Part shown: positions 63,670 through 64,000 of the stretch, piece by piece
How the letters are laid out: each line of letters begins with the position of its first letter
How positions within the stretch are numbered: the stretch's first letter is position 1
Source: Streptomyces sp. 11x1
Lineage (GTDB): Bacteria > Actinomycetota > Actinomycetes > Streptomycetales > Streptomycetaceae
DNA length: 64,000 bases
Reading direction: 5' to 3'
Assembly (NCBI RefSeq): GCF_032598905.1
Contig: NZ_CP122458.1
Location: 10,317,001-10,381,000 of the forward strand
Position numbers and translations under genes: made by a program
The notes under the pieces: model-generated
Told to the model about the DNA's origin: nothing
Seen by the model: only the letters and a program-made list of their open reading frames with translations
Databases searched by the model: none

Positions 63670-64000
63670 TTAGTCGGAGGGGGCGTCGAGGCCGTTCACC
63701 AGGCCGCGCAGGACGGGCCCGTACTCCGGGTGGGCCAGGGCGAAGGCCATCTGGGCGACCAGGTAGTCGGCCGGGTTGCCGGTGTCGTACCAGCGGCCCT
63801 TGATGACCTGCCCGTACACCGCGCGCGTCGCGGCGTAGGCGTTGATGGCGTCGGTCAGGTAGACCTCGCCCGTCCGGTGCTCGTACCAGCGGCGGGTCTG
63901 CTCGCGCAGCTCGTCGATGATGCCGGGGGTGACGACATAGCCGCCGATGGCCGCGAACGCCGAGGGCGCGGCGGCGGGTTCGGGCTTCTCCACCAGGCCG
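63670..64000 (-). CDS. galU: UTP-glucose-1-phosphate uridylyltransferase, C-terminal part (partial)
   Basis: The visible 109 residues start GLVEKP and run through FAAIGGYVVTPGIIDELREQ, EVYLTDAINAY and YDTGNPADYLVAQ, the conserved C-terminal half of bacterial GalU. GalU makes UDP-glucose for polysaccharides. The gene begins beyond the end of the window. Confidence 0.85.
   Translation of the reverse strand, partial: GLVEKPEPAAAPSAFAAIGGYVVTPGIIDELREQTRRWYEHRTGEVYLTDAINAYAATRAVYGQVIKGRWYDTGNPADYLVAQMAFALAHPEYGPVLRGLVNGLDAPSD

Overview
The window is high-GC DNA (strong third-position G/C, many GTG starts, GGAGG-type ribosome sites) typical of Streptomyces. Genus-level markers agree: melC1/melC2 tyrosinase, a clpP3-clpP4-type operon with a PopR-like regulator, an XRE/DUF397 pair, DUF574 methyltransferase, DUF6777 and streptophobe-type membrane protein, SpoIIE-type phosphatases and a Rox-type rifamycin monooxygenase. 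No rRNA, tRNA, CRISPR array or prophage was seen. Most of the window looks like accessory or variable chromosome rather than conserved core.

Layout. 1-8 kb: end of an amino-acid N-hydroxylase; two short His-rich membrane proteins; a PLP enzyme of the cysteine synthase fold translationally coupled to an MFS exporter; a large membrane protein; a DUF6777 protein; a DinB-like protein. 7.9-9.6 kb: popR converging on clpP4/clpP3, with a perfect PopR-type palindrome upstream of clpP3; the ClpP4-type subunit has Gly where the catalytic His should be. 10.2-12.6 kb: mobile-element scar with a 210-bp MITE-like element, an intact IS630-family element (both flanked by TA) and a terC gene that has lost its start and an internal segment. 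12.6-28.8 kb: mostly single genes (SGNH lipoprotein, DUF3105, VOC protein, RNase H, tyrosinase operon, FAD monooxygenase, AlkB, AIM24, NUDIX, ArgP/LysE pair, MFS, aldo/keto reductase) and a mraY paralogue outside any division cluster.

28.9-35.5 kb: HATPase/DUF6624 pair, a tandem-repeat/palindrome array beside a decapitated SDR gene, then a TPR-type regulator divergent from an XRE/DUF397 pair, a P-loop-like protein and a DUF574 methyltransferase. 35.6-48.4 kb is a stress-signalling block: a six-gene minus-strand stressosome operon (PP2C-like, RsbR, RsbS, RsbT, HATPase-PP2C fusion, GAF-PP2C), two MarR regulators, a STAS anti-sigma antagonist behind a SigB-type promoter, two SigB/SigF-family sigma factors, two further HATPase proteins and a PAS-GAF-PP2C phosphatase. 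Together these make a partner-switching network for general stress sigma control.

48.5-64 kb: YbdK-type ligase, rox with a rifamycin-associated element, a two-component system beside an ABC transporter, a squalene/phytoene synthase homologue, two GH5 glycosidases, a P450 followed by an acyl-CoA synthetase, and the 3' end of galU.

Main points for a second look: the catalytically incomplete ClpP4, the degenerate stressosome phosphatase, the RAE-rox resistance unit, the extra mraY, the repeat arrays at 30.1 kb and 56.6 kb, and the mobile-element scar with terC decay.
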